Origin: Phascolarctobacterium succinatutens CAG:287
Lineage (GTDB): Bacteria > Bacillota > Negativicutes > Acidaminococcales > Acidaminococcaceae
Direction: 5' to 3'
DNA length: 64,000 bases
Assembly (NCBI RefSeq): GCF_000434895.1
Contig: NZ_FR892795.1
Location: 58,461 to 122,460, forward strand
Both the position numbers and the translations under genes were made by a program. Position 1 is the stretch's first letter; the number at the start of each line of letters is the position of its first letter. Shown here in pieces: positions 9,716-19,000 of this stretch. Under the pieces are notes generated by a model. It was not told the origin of the DNA. It saw only the letters and a list, made by a program, of their open reading frames with translations, and did no database searches.

Positions 9716-10135
9716 TTAAATTTCCTCAACCTCAATTAAAATCTTCATCTCGCCGTAAGGCTTCTCATCGTGATACAGTGTATATTCCATTTCCAGCTCC
9801 CACATGCCGTTGCGGAAATGGGTATATACATAGCTTGTTTCCGTCGTCAGAGGAATTTTCATATAAGGTGTCTGATAAAGGCTTTTATCTACATATCCAC
9901 GGCGGAATTCCTGTCTGTGGTCTACGCTGCCGCTACGCATGACTATAACGTGCTCATCATCCCATTTCAGCGTTGTCTTGGTATTATCCAGACCGGACTG
10001 TTCATCCTCCTTATAGATTACGTAGTATTTGCCGCCTTTTTCCGTCATCATACCCGTATACTTTTGTTCAGAAGCCTGAGCCTCACTGCCCTCATCCTTC
10101 GTTGTACTCAAAATACGAATTTTTACCGGCTGCAT
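9716..10135 (-). CDS. DUF1934 (YwiB-like) beta-barrel protein
   Basis: 139 residues from the ATG at 10135 (MQPVKIRIL). This start is favoured because the GGAGG ribosome binding site lies within the longer open frame, 8 nt before this ATG. The sequence is a small beta-rich protein (EQKYTGMMTEKGGKYYVIYKE..., ending LEMEYTLYHDEKPYGEMKILIEVEE), matching the DUF1934/calycin-like family whose Bacillus member YwiB lies beside argS. Function is unknown. It heads a likely operon with DUF1846 and perhaps argS. Confidence 0.85.
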   Translation of the reverse strand: MQPVKIRILSTTKDEGSEAQASEQKYTGMMTEKGGKYYVIYKEDEQSGLDNTKTTLKWDDEHVIVMRSGSVDHRQEFRRGYVDKSLYQTPYMKIPLTTETSYVYTHFRNGMWELEMEYTLYHDEKPYGEMKILIEVEEI

Positions 10136-10367
10136 AGTACGTGCCTCCATAAACAAGATAGAGCCTGCACCGTTTCGCCACACCATTATGATCGAAAGGT
10201 CGCAAGCCCTACAAGATTTTTGTCAATCTAATGCCATTAAACTTTTCTGCACTAAAAGACCTCTTATATTCTTCAATATTATATAACAGCTATAAAGCAC
10301 AGTCAAGAAATAGCATAAGGAAGTGCGCCATTTCCCCTAGCAACAGATCTAAAAATTCAACCAAAAA

Positions 10368-10401
10368 CGACAGAGTATACTGCCATAGTATAGCTCTGTC
10401 G
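10368..10401 (-). terminator. Intrinsic terminator of the secreted DUF3887-like gene
   Basis: Stem CGACAGAGTATACT / AGTATAGCTCTGTCG with one bulged base and a loop of about 5 nt, followed on the minus strand by TTTTTGG. The plus strand also has GTCAGTTTTT after it. It is directly downstream of the gene ending at 10421. The remaining bases up to 10715 of the next gene's side, 10136-10367, show no gene. Confidence 0.85.
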
Positions 10402-10420
10402 TCAGTTTTTATCTGAAATT

Positions 10421-10849
10421 TTATTTTTTAGCTTCTTCCTTAGCTGCTTCTTTTTGTTGCGGGAGCATTACACTGAAATCATGCAACAAAGGCTTCTCGC
10501 CGTTCAGCTTAAAGAGATATACGAAGCGGGCAGCAGGTTTTTTCTCTGCAACAACCTGATACAGCAGCACGTCTGCACCATTGTGTTTTTCAACAACAAG
10601 CAGTTGATTGGTAGTCAGCTTACCAAAATCCTTAGCCAGCTGTGCCTGCAGGTTAGTATAAGCCTTTTCATCCCAGTTCTTTTGCATATCCTCTGTCATC
10701 ATAGAGGTAATGGCCTTATAATTGCCGCCACTGATAAACTTAGCTGCAATTGCCTCCTCGGAGTCCAGCACCTTGCCGTTAGATGCGCTGCAAACTGCGC
10801 TGAAAGCCAACATCATAACCATTGTAACCAGCATTAATATTTTTTTCAT
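10421..10849 (-). CDS. Secreted DUF3887-like protein
   Basis: 142 residues from the ATG at 10849 (MKKILMLVTMVMMLAFSAV), chosen because GGGAGGAG lies just upstream of it. A signal peptide of about 22 residues ends at a Cys/Ser-Ala region (AVCSASNG), so it is exported and possibly a lipoprotein. The mature part (AAKFISGGNYKAITSMMTEDM..., FVYLFKLNGEKPLLHDFSVM) resembles the DUF3887/NTF2-like fold seen in secreted Firmicute proteins. The tail is rich in Lys, Glu and Ala. Monocistronic, with its own terminator. Function unknown. Confidence 0.7.
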   Translation of the reverse strand: MKKILMLVTMVMMLAFSAVCSASNGKVLDSEEAIAAKFISGGNYKAITSMMTEDMQKNWDEKAYTNLQAQLAKDFGKLTTNQLLVVEKHNGADVLLYQVVAEKKPAARFVYLFKLNGEKPLLHDFSVMLPQQKEAAKEEAKK

Positions 10850-10970
10850 GGAAATCTCTCCTCCCATATGCTTAATATGTGTTTAATTATAGTCTTTCGC
10901 GCCTGCAAGTGCAAGCACCGCCATAAAAACTTTACAATCTTATTTGCATTGTTTCACAAAGCCAAAGCAA

Positions 10971-12251
10971 TTACAGATTTTTATTCTTCCACTCCGTCAG
11001 CTGACTGCTGAAGGCTTCCCACTGCTGCGGCAACGCTTCCAGCGCCGCATCAGCCTTGGCCTGTTCCCAACCGCTGAACAAGGCCGCCTCATAACGCAGC
11101 TCCTTAATCTTGGGATTCGCCGCCACCAGACGTTCCACCATCAACGTGTTGATATAATCATCATGCAGCAGTCCCAGCATATCCTGCAGATACTTCAGAC
11201 TGCGCAAGAGGCGTGCTTCCGGAGCCAGCTCCGGCACGCTCTGCAGCGCATAGCGGAAGCGCTTGAGCTTGATGCGGATGCGATGCAGCTGCTCCATATT
11301 ATGCAGGTCAGGATATTTTTCCGGCAGCTCCAGCAGCTTATCATACCAATTACCGAAACGACGCGATAAAAACTCGGCCAATGCAGGCTCCTTTTCAGGC
11401 GCAGGCGCACTATACAGCCATAAAAGCAACTGAGCCAGCTCCAGCGTCAGGCGGTTCAGTCTCAGTCCGCGCAGTGCTTTAGCTGCCGCCGTACCGCGCA
11501 ACTGCGTCAATAGCGCCGTAAGCTGCGGCAACACTACCTCCGCCTGCTCCCGGCTACGCTGCAGGCGCGCGCAGATCTGTAGTGCCACATCATACTCCCG
11601 CACATCACCCAAAAGGTTGGTGCGTGCCTTCAGCACTCCCTGCCAATGCACCGCCTCCTCCTCAGGCAGCAGCGGCTTGCACAGCGTCAGCAGCGAGCGC
11701 AAGCGCCTGAGCTTGACGCGCAGCTGACGCATCAGGCTGCGTTCCGGGCCGCGGCTCAAAACCTCCTGCCACAGCTTGCTTACATAATAAACCTGCCACG
11801 GAAGATGGCAATACAAAAGACTCATAGCACTGTCCGCATCGTAGGCTGCCAGCTGCTTTTGGTCAAAGCAGCCTCGCAGCTGGTCAAGACGCTGTGAAAA
11901 GTCCGGCTCTTCCAACACAAATTTTGTTTTGGAAGCCAGCAGCTTCTGCAGCAGGCCGTCAACAGCTTTTGCCGCTTCTGCATTATGACATTCAAATTCA
12001 ATAATAATATCCGCTATCGCCAACAGCTTGTCGCTAACCAGCAGTGTACCCCAGGCACAATACAAGCGCACACCGTCAATATTTTCCGGCGTAAAACGCG
12101 TCAGGCGATATTTGTACATATCATTATCATTAAAATATTTTTCTTTGATTTTTACCTTGACGGTACTGCCAGGCAGCAGCCTTTTCGCAAGATTAAGCAG
12201 CTGCGCCTGGTTTTTTACTTCCAGCCCATGCAGACACAGCTTTTGTTTCAT
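10971..12251 (-). CDS. CHAD domain protein
   Basis: 426 residues. The central and C-terminal part is an all-helical CHAD domain rich in conserved His, Arg and Lys: RQLRVKLRRLRSLL, LGDVREYDVAL, LHRIRIKLKRFRYAL, LQDMLGLLHDDYIN. CHAD domains bind inorganic polyphosphate, and ppk/ppx genes lie 20 kb away. The first 130 residues (KVKIKEKYFND, YRLTRFT, IIIEFECHNAEAAK) resemble a diverged CYTH-like or unrelated beta domain; the usual ExExK CYTH signature is not seen. The ribosome binding site is GGGAGGTAG. Confidence 0.85.
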   Translation of the reverse strand: MKQKLCLHGLEVKNQAQLLNLAKRLLPGSTVKVKIKEKYFNDNDMYKYRLTRFTPENIDGVRLYCAWGTLLVSDKLLAIADIIIEFECHNAEAAKAVDGLLQKLLASKTKFVLEEPDFSQRLDQLRGCFDQKQLAAYDADSAMSLLYCHLPWQVYYVSKLWQEVLSRGPERSLMRQLRVKLRRLRSLLTLCKPLLPEEEAVHWQGVLKARTNLLGDVREYDVALQICARLQRSREQAEVVLPQLTALLTQLRGTAAAKALRGLRLNRLTLELAQLLLWLYSAPAPEKEPALAEFLSRRFGNWYDKLLELPEKYPDLHNMEQLHRIRIKLKRFRYALQSVPELAPEARLLRSLKYLQDMLGLLHDDYINTLMVERLVAANPKIKELRYEAALFSGWEQAKADAALEALPQQWEAFSSQLTEWKNKNL

Positions 12252-12289
12252 GTCATCTACCTCCCGGACCTTAACGCTTATTTATGCGC

Positions 12290-12661
12290 TTATTTGTTCT
12301 TCGGTACAATTTCCAGCCAATAATTATCGGGATCGGTAATAAAGTAAATTCCCATAGCAGGATTTTCATAGCAAATGCAGCCCATTTCCTTATGCTTAGC
12401 ATGCGCAGCTTCGTAATCATCTACCAAAAATGCCAGATGGAATTCATTTTCGCCCAAATTATAAGCCTCCTTGCGGTCACGCAGCCAGGTAAGCTCCAAC
12501 AGATGCGGAGTTTTGCCGTCCGTCAGATATACCAGCATAAAGCTGCCGTCCGCAGCCTCCTTGCGGTGGTCTTCCTTCAGCCCCAAAGCCTCTTCGTAAA
12601 ACTTCAGGCTTTTTTCCAAATCCAATACGTTAAAGTTATTATGTGCAAAAGTAAATTCCAT
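12290..12661 (-). CDS. Glyoxalase/VOC-superfamily protein
   Basis: 123 residues from the ATG at 12661 (MEFTFAHNNFNV), with a GAGAGG site about 8 nt upstream; an upstream in-frame GTG overlaps that site. Two beta-alpha-beta-beta-beta modules are visible. Metal-ligand candidates include His near the N-terminus (FAHNNFNVLDLEKSLKFYEEALGL), HLLELTWLRDR, FHLAFLVDDYEAAHAKHKEMGC, and the final Glu in GIYFITDPDNYWLEIVPK. This is close to lactoylglutathione-lyase-like proteins. The substrate is unknown, since anaerobic Firmicutes often lack glutathione. Confidence 0.85.
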   Translation of the reverse strand: MEFTFAHNNFNVLDLEKSLKFYEEALGLKEDHRKEAADGSFMLVYLTDGKTPHLLELTWLRDRKEAYNLGENEFHLAFLVDDYEAAHAKHKEMGCICYENPAMGIYFITDPDNYWLEIVPKNK

Positions 12662-12690
12662 AATGTACACCTCTCAGTGAATTATATATT

Positions 12691-13200
12691 TTAAAAAAAC
12701 ACTACCTGCTTCAAAAGCAGTGCAGCTAAAGCAATACCTGCTGCCAGCTTTCCCATAATCGCTAAAAAGCGCATCTTTGCTGCCGTCCAGGCCAAATGCA
12801 TAGCATCAGCAGAAATACCTGTACGCGCCAGCTCATAGGCAAACGCAGCCGCAAAGGCACCTGCCATACCGCCGAGCAACGAGCCTAATATCGGAAAAAT
12901 CAATGTACCGAGCAGAGTGCCGGCAAAGCTTCCCAAGGCAATGAAAATAACCGCGAACCAAGACACTTTACTGCGTTTGATGCCGAAAAGGCCGACGCAG
13001 AACTCCCAAAATTCACCCAAGGCATAAATGAGCACCATAGCAGACAGCAGTCTGCCGTTAAAATAAAGTACCTCATCAAAAAAAGCAAACATCAACGATG
13101 TCAGTAAAAGCAAAGTATTTCCCGGAAGGTCGAATATTGTCAGTATCGGTCCCGATATAGCTATGAAGATTGCAAATGTACGCTCAACCAGCAGTTCCAT
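12691..13200 (-). CDS. DUF456 family membrane protein
   Basis: 169 residues, highly hydrophobic, with about five membrane segments and glycine-rich stretches (GSFAGTLLGTLIFPILGSLLGGMAGAF) typical of DUF456, a family with glycine-zipper-like repeats and unknown function. The ATG at 13200 has a GGAGG site 6 nt upstream. The VOC gene follows 29 bp downstream on the same strand. An intergenic region of 167 bp separates it from the divergent mscS-like gene. Confidence 0.8.
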   Translation of the reverse strand: MELLVERTFAIFIAISGPILTIFDLPGNTLLLLTSLMFAFFDEVLYFNGRLLSAMVLIYALGEFWEFCVGLFGIKRSKVSWFAVIFIALGSFAGTLLGTLIFPILGSLLGGMAGAFAAAFAYELARTGISADAMHLAWTAAKMRFLAIMGKLAAGIALAALLLKQVVFF

Positions 13201-13299
13201 AACATGCCTCCGTCTATTTATATTGTATTAATTATACCACATCCATAAACATACAAGTTTACTAAAGTGTCACGAGAATTAGAAATAAATGTAAAATCG

Positions 13300-13328
13300 T
13301 TGTGCGGTATCGCAGAAAATGCTAAAAT
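13300..13328 (+). promoter_or_regulatory. Probable promoter of the MscS-like gene
   Basis: TTGTGC and TAAAAT separated by 17 bp, about 40 nt upstream of the GTG start at 13368. The -35 is weak and the -10 good. Confidence 0.45.
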
Positions 13329-13367
13329 TAGTTATGCTGAAAAACTCTTAACCAAGGAGGTTCCCTC

Positions 13368-14498
13368 GTGAACGATATATTGCTTACTCTTAAACCCTGG
13401 TACCCTTCCATAAGTGCCTTTCTTTTCTTTACCGTTGTCCGCTACATCTATAAAAACTTTTTCATCCGCCTTTTACGCCGTCTGAATAACAAGGTATCCT
13501 TCGGCTACGGCGAGGATTTTCTTAACGCCTTTGAAACACCTATCAACATTGCACTCTTTATTATCGCATTCTATGCGGCAATCAACCTGTCGCCGTTGGC
13601 ATCAGTACACGATTTCAGCTTTACCGATCGCATTCTGCGCACAATCATTGTCACCAACTTTTTTTGGGGCCTGTATAACCTGATTAATACAACGCACGGC
13701 GTTTTCTTCGATTTGCTGGAAAGATTCGGTATCCAGACCGATGAAGCTATCGCCAACATTCTAGCGACTGTTTTCCGTATGATTATTATCATGCTGGGCT
13801 TTGTAACCGTAGCCCGCGAATGGAATTACGATATCAGCGCCTTTATCGCCTCCCTCAGTATCGGCTCTTTGGCTGTTGCATTTGCAGCCAAGGATGCGTT
13901 GGCCAATGTTTTCGGCAGTATGATAATCCTGCTCGACAAGCCCTTTAAAATCGGCGACTGGATTAAAGCCAACGGCATCGAGGGCATCGTTGAAAGCGTT
14001 TCCTTCCGCAGCACCTGTATCCGCACCTTTCCGCAGGAGCTTGTTTATATTCCGAACTCTCTCCTCAGCAACACGCCGATTACCAACTATACGTTGCGCG
14101 AACGCCGCCGCATCGACTTTACGCTTGGCCTGACCTACGGTACAACGGCTGCCCAAATCGAGGAATTTATCTTCAAGCTGAAAAATTATCTGGAGGATCT
14201 CACGCTTATTGACGAAAATGATGTACGCGTTCATTTTCTCACCTATAACAGCAGTAGCCTTGATATCCGTGTTGTCTGCTACGCCAAAACAGGCAAGCAC
14301 CTCGAATACCTCAACATTATGCAGGAAATCAACCTGCATACCTTGGAGCTGCTGGAAGAAGTGGGCGTAAGCTGCGCCTTCCCCAGCACCAGTCTTTATT
14401 TTGAAACTCCGCTGCAGGAAAATGTTACCGAACAGCCTGCCAAAGCACACGCCGAAGCTGATAAGCCAAAAGATAACAGCACCTCTGCCGGCTGCTAA
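13368..14498 (+). CDS. Small-conductance mechanosensitive channel, MscS family
   Basis: 376 residues, starting at a GTG that follows a strong AAGGAGG site. Four hydrophobic segments are visible (about residues 15-27, 60-80, 93-112, 135-165). The pore-lining helix is followed by the conserved MscS core: SIGSLAVAFAAKDALANVFGSMIILLDKPFKIGDWI. A beta domain (GIEGIVESVSFRSTCIRTFPQELVYIPNSLL) and a C-terminal cytoplasmic alpha/beta domain follow. The last 30 residues are charged and low-complexity. Protects against hypo-osmotic shock in the inner membrane. Divergent from the DUF456 gene. Confidence 0.95.
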   Translation: MNDILLTLKPWYPSISAFLFFTVVRYIYKNFFIRLLRRLNNKVSFGYGEDFLNAFETPINIALFIIAFYAAINLSPLASVHDFSFTDRILRTIIVTNFFWGLYNLINTTHGVFFDLLERFGIQTDEAIANILATVFRMIIIMLGFVTVAREWNYDISAFIASLSIGSLAVAFAAKDALANVFGSMIILLDKPFKIGDWIKANGIEGIVESVSFRSTCIRTFPQELVYIPNSLLSNTPITNYTLRERRRIDFTLGLTYGTTAAQIEEFIFKLKNYLEDLTLIDENDVRVHFLTYNSSSLDIRVVCYAKTGKHLEYLNIMQEINLHTLELLEEVGVSCAFPSTSLYFETPLQENVTEQPAKAHAEADKPKDNSTSAGC

Positions 14499-14536
14499 TT
14501 CACTATTATTTTGCAGAAAAATTTTGCAAACTGAGT

Positions 14537-14542
14537 TATAAT
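14537..14542 (+). promoter_or_regulatory. -10 element for the trxB-like/trxA pair
   Basis: Perfect TATAAT about 55 nt upstream of the flavoprotein start. The -35 is poorly defined (TTGCAG, about 20 bp upstream). Confidence 0.4.
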
Positions 14543-14597
14543 AAAATAAAGAATAATTTTCCATTTTATCTCAGTTTACATTGACAGGAGGCTGCCT

Positions 14598-15482
14598 ATG
14601 ACTAACAACATTAAGCAAGCGATTATTATCGGCGGCGGTCCCGCCGGAGTAAGTGCCGCTCTTTATCTGGCGCGCGCCGGTCAAAAGGTATGCATCATTG
14701 AAAACGGACCCGGCGCACTGGCCAAGGCACATAAAATCGACAACTATTACGGCATTGCCGCTTCCGGAGCCAAGCTCTATGCAGCAGGACTGGAACAGGC
14801 ACGCTCGCTGGGCGTAGAAATTTTGCAGGATGAGGTTCTCGGCGTTGAATACACTGACCGCTTCACACTTAGCTTAAAGAATACGGCCGAGCAGCTGCAG
14901 CCAGAAGCACTTATTCTGGCTACCGGCAGCAAGAATATTACGCTCAACCTTCCCGGACTTATCGAGCTGGAGGGCAAGGGCATAAGCTACTGCGCCGTCT
15001 GCGACGGCTTCTTCTTCCGCAAAAAGCGGGTGGCGGTTTTAGGCAACGGTGCCTACGCTCTGCATGAGGCAGCTTATCTTAAACAGCTGGCAGGCAGCGT
15101 CACCATCCTGACCAACGGACAAAGCGGCGACACAGCCAAGGCTGCAGGCTTTGAGGTAACCACCTCTGTGCTGCAGGCAGTAGAAGGCAACGGCAAGCTC
15201 AGCAGCATCCGCTTTACCGACGGCAGCACGCTTGCCGTCGACGGCTTGTTCATCGCTCTTGGCACAGCAGACAGCACCGATATGGCGCGCAAGCTCGGCG
15301 CAGAGCTGAACGGACGCTTCATCCGTATCGACGGCGACGGAGCGACTAACATCCCCGGACTTTTCGCTGCCGGCGACTGCACGGGAGGCTTGATGCAGGT
15401 GGCTAAGGCAGTACACGAGGGCGCACGTGCCGGCCTGACAGCGTTAAAGTTTTTGCGCCAACATAAGACAGAAGAAAAATAA
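14598..15482 (+). CDS. Thioredoxin-reductase-like FAD-dependent oxidoreductase
   Basis: 294 residues, close to TrxB length (about 310). FAD dinucleotide motif IIIGGGPAGVSAALYLARAG at the N-terminus, redox-active CAVC within GISYCAVCDGFFF (about residue 133), NAD(P)H-binding VAVLGNGAYALHEAAYL, and the C-terminal FAD motif GLFAAGDCTGG. The second dinucleotide motif has GNGAYA rather than the NADPH-preferring GGGxxA, so the electron donor may differ (NADH or a ferredoxin-type donor); this is inference. It has an AGGAGG site and lies 37 nt upstream of thioredoxin, so it is very likely that thioredoxin's reductase. Confidence 0.88.
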   Translation: MTNNIKQAIIIGGGPAGVSAALYLARAGQKVCIIENGPGALAKAHKIDNYYGIAASGAKLYAAGLEQARSLGVEILQDEVLGVEYTDRFTLSLKNTAEQLQPEALILATGSKNITLNLPGLIELEGKGISYCAVCDGFFFRKKRVAVLGNGAYALHEAAYLKQLAGSVTILTNGQSGDTAKAAGFEVTTSVLQAVEGNGKLSSIRFTDGSTLAVDGLFIALGTADSTDMARKLGAELNGRFIRIDGDGATNIPGLFAAGDCTGGLMQVAKAVHEGARAGLTALKFLRQHKTEEK

Positions 15483-15519
15483 CTAAAATTTTTACCGAAA
15501 CACCTAAGGAGTGATAATT

Positions 15520-15825
15520 ATGGCATTAGAAATTACTACAGCAAACTTTGAGCAGGAGGTTACCAATTCTACCCAAACAGTTCTCGTTGATTTTTGGGCA
15601 TCCTGGTGCGGCCCCTGCCGTATGCAAGCTCCGATTTTGGAAGCCTTTGCCGAGGAGCACAGCGATATCAAGATTACAAAATGCAACGTTGATGATAACC
15701 CGGAGCTGGCAGAAAAATTTGCTATTATGAGCATCCCCAGCCTGCTTGTTTTCAAAAGCGGCAAGCTGGTAAAATCCGCAGTCGGCCTGCACGATAAGGA
15801 AGCGCTGGCAGCACTGGTAAAATAA
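15520..15825 (+). CDS. trxA: Thioredoxin
   Basis: 101 residues from the ATG at 15520 (MALEITTANFEQEV), with AAGGAGTG just upstream; the open frame begins three codons earlier at a GTG that overlaps this site. The classic active site is ASWCGPCRMQAP, and the cis-proline loop MSIPSLLVFKSG is present. A general dithiol reductant, co-transcribed with the flavoprotein immediately upstream. A strong terminator follows. Confidence 0.96.
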   Translation: MALEITTANFEQEVTNSTQTVLVDFWASWCGPCRMQAPILEAFAEEHSDIKITKCNVDDNPELAEKFAIMSIPSLLVFKSGKLVKSAVGLHDKEALAALVK

Positions 15826-15836
15826 TTTCTTGACGA

Positions 15837-15890
15837 AAAAATCCCGGTTATGGTTTTTGAATAAGCCATGCCGGGATTTTCTTTGTTTTT
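15837..15890 (+). terminator. Terminator of the trx operon
   Basis: AAAAATCCCGG pairs with CCGGGATTTT, and an inner ATGG/CCAT helix extends the stem; followed by CTTTGTTTTT on the plus strand. Confidence 0.85.
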
Positions 15891-15899
15891 AAGCATAAA

Positions 15900-15988
15900 A
15901 AGAACTCCCTACGAAGCACTGCATGAACAGAGCACATAGAGAGTTCTTTATTTTTCTTTTTGCCATGCCGCTTACGCAGCACGGCTTA
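15900..15988. terminator. Pair of hairpins between trxA and PFOR
   Basis: Two further inverted repeats: AAGAACTC / GAGTTCTT (15900-15948, long loop) and GCCATGC / GCACGGC with a G-T pair (15965-15988). Both have T-rich flanks on both strands and stand at the convergent ends of trxA and the pyruvate oxidoreductase gene. Confidence 0.55.
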
Positions 15989-16009
15989 TTTTTTAATTAA
16001 GCAAGAATT

Positions 16010-19000
16010 TTATTCCTTGCCTGCCAGCTTTTTGTAGCCGTCCAGACGAGTCATAGCGTCCTTCTCGGTCTTTTCGAACAATGCTTCCGCAGTATCCGGG
16101 AACATCTTTTGCAGAGAGCTGAAACGAACCTCGCCCATGAGGAAGTCACGGAAGTTTGCGGTAGGCTCTTTGCTGTCCAGAATGAACGGATTCTTGCCTT
16201 GCTCCTTCAGTTCCGGATTGAAGCGGTAGGTTGCCCAGTAACCGCAGTCAACAGCACGTTTTTCTTCGAGCTGGCTGCAGCCCATGCCAACCTTCAGGCC
16301 GTGGTTGATGCAAGGTGCGTAAGCAATAATCAGGGACGGGCCGTCATAAGCCTCTGCTTCGGCAATAGCCTTAAGAGTCTGGTTCTTGTCGGCGCCCATA
16401 GCAACCTGCGCAACATATACATAGCCGTAGCTCATAGCCATCATGCCAAGGTCTTTCTTCTTGGTCTTTTTGCCGCTGGCAGCAAATTTAGCGATTGCCG
16501 CAGTCGGAGTAGATTTGGAGGATTGACCGCCGGTGTTGGAATATACCTCGGTATCGAATACCATAACATTGACATTCTCGCCGGATGCCAGTACATGGTC
16601 CAGACCGCCGTAGCCGATATCATAAGCCCAGCCGTCGCCGCCGAAGATCCAGTGGCTGCGTTTAACAAAGAATTGCTTCTCGTCATACAGAGCAGCGCAT
16701 TTATCGCAGTTGTCTTTGTATTTTTCCAGTACAGCAGTCAGCGCTTCGGCACGCTCACGGGTGCCTTCGCTGTCGTTGACATGCTCCAGCCAATCGGTCA
16801 GCGCAGCCTTGAGATCCTCAGGCAGCTCGCCTTCCAGCATAGCTTTTACCATGTCTTCTACACGCTCACGGGATTGTTTAACGCCCAGGAACATACCTAA
16901 GCCATATTCAGCGTTATCCTCGAACAGGGAGTTTGCCCAGCTCGGACCATGACCCTTGCAGTTTTTGGTGTACGGCATGGACGGAGCGGATGCACCCCAG
17001 ATAGAGGTACAACCGGTTGCATTGGCAATCATCATACGGTCGCCAACCAGCTGGGTTACGAGCTTAGCATACGGAGTTTCGCCGCAGCCTGCGCACGCAC
17101 CGCTGAACTCAAGCAGCGGCTGCTCGAACTGAATACCCTTCATGGTCTTCTTGTTGAGCGGATTTGCCTTCGGAGCAACCTCCTTCTGGCTGTATTCCCA
17201 TGCAGCAGCTTTATCAAGCTGAGTATCGAGCGGTTTCATAACGAGAGCTTTGGCTTTCGGAGCCGGGCATACCTGAGCGCAGTTGCCGCAGCCGGTGCAA
17301 TCCAGCGGGGATATGCTCATGCTGAACATCAGGCCTTTAGCGCCGATAGCAGGCTTGCTAGGCAGAGTTGCCGGAGCCTTGGCAGCTTCTTCCTCGGTCA
17401 TGAGAACCGGACGGATAGCAGCATGCGGGCAAACGAAGGCGCACTGGTTACATTGGATACAGGTGTCCATCTGCCATTCCGGTACGTCGATAGCGATGCC
17501 GCGTTTTTCGTAAGCAGCAGTACCGCTCGGGAAGGTGCCGTCTGCATAATCAGCAAAAGCGCTTACCGGCAGCTTGTCGCCTTCCAGCTTGTTCATCGGA
17601 ACGAGCAGCTTGTCAATGAACTCGTTGCCGGTTGCAGCTTCGGCAGCAGTATCGCCGGCCTCAGCCCAGCTTGTGGGAACATCAACGGCAACAATAGCAT
17701 CAATGCCTTTGTCGATAGCAGCATTGTTCATGTCGACAATGTTCTGGCCCTTCTTGCCGTAGGAATGCTCAACAGCATCCTTCAGGTATTTCACAGCGTC
17801 AGCCAGAGGAATAATATCAGCCAGCTTGAAGAAAGCAGACTGCATAATCATGTTGATGCGGCCGCCCAGACCGATTTCCTGAGCAATCTTAACAGCATCA
17901 ATGATGTAGAATTTGATATCGTTTTTAGCGATGTAGCGTTTGAGCTGACCGGGCAGCTGTGCGTCGAGCTCCTCAGCGCTCCAGTTGCAGTTCAGCAGGA
18001 AGGTGCCGCCTTTTTTCAGGCCTGCGGTTACATCATATTTATGAACATAGGACTGATTGTGTACTGCAACAAAATCGGCAGCATCAATCAGGTACGGTGC
18101 CATAATCGGGGTATGACCGAAGCGCAGATGGGAAACAGTTACGCCGCCGGATTTTTTACTGTCATAGGAGAAGTAGCCTTGAGCGTACATATCGGTGTGG
18201 TCACCGATGATTTTGATAGCACTCTTGTTGGCGCCGACAGTACCATCACTGCCCAGGCCCCAGAATTTGCAGCCCTTAGTGCCTGCTGGAGTTACGTCAA
18301 TGCCTGCGACGCACGGCAGAGAGGTGTTGGTTACGTCATCAGTAATGCTGATGGTGAAGTTGTTTTTCGGTTCTGCACTTGCCAGATTATCGAACACAGC
18401 TACGATATCGCCTGGCAGCAGGTCTTTGGAGCCCAAGCCGTAACGGCCGCCGATAATCATAGGCTTGCGGTCGCTTGCATAGAAGGCAGCACGTACATCA
18501 AGATACAGCGGTTCGCCGAAAGCGCCCGGTTCTTTGGTGCGGTCCAATACAGCGATACGTTTTACGCTTTGCGGAATTGCGCCCATGAAGTGCTCGATGC
18601 TGAACGGACGATACAGGTGAACTACGAGTACGCCAACCTTTTTGCCCTCTGCGTTGAGCTTTTCAACAACAGTGCGGACAGTTTCGGAAGCAGAGCCCAT
18701 GATGATGATGATATTTTCTGCATCCTCAGCGCCGTAATAGTTGAACAGATGATATTCACGGCCGGTCAGCTTACTGATTTCGCCCATGTAATTCTCTACG
18801 ATTTCCGGCAGAGCATTGTAATAGGTGTTAACAGCCTCGCGAGTCTGGAAGTAAATATCCGGGTTTTGTGCGGTGCCGCGGATAACAGGATTATCCGGGT
18901 TCAGGCCGCGTTTACGGAATGCATCTACCGCATCCTTATCCAGCAGCTTTTCAAGATCAGCATAATCCATAACCTCAATCTTCTGGATTTCGTGGGAGGT

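Noticed and set aside
13761..14564. Open frame of 267 codons on the minus strand
   Set aside because: Antisense to the MscS gene, which has all family motifs and a strong start.
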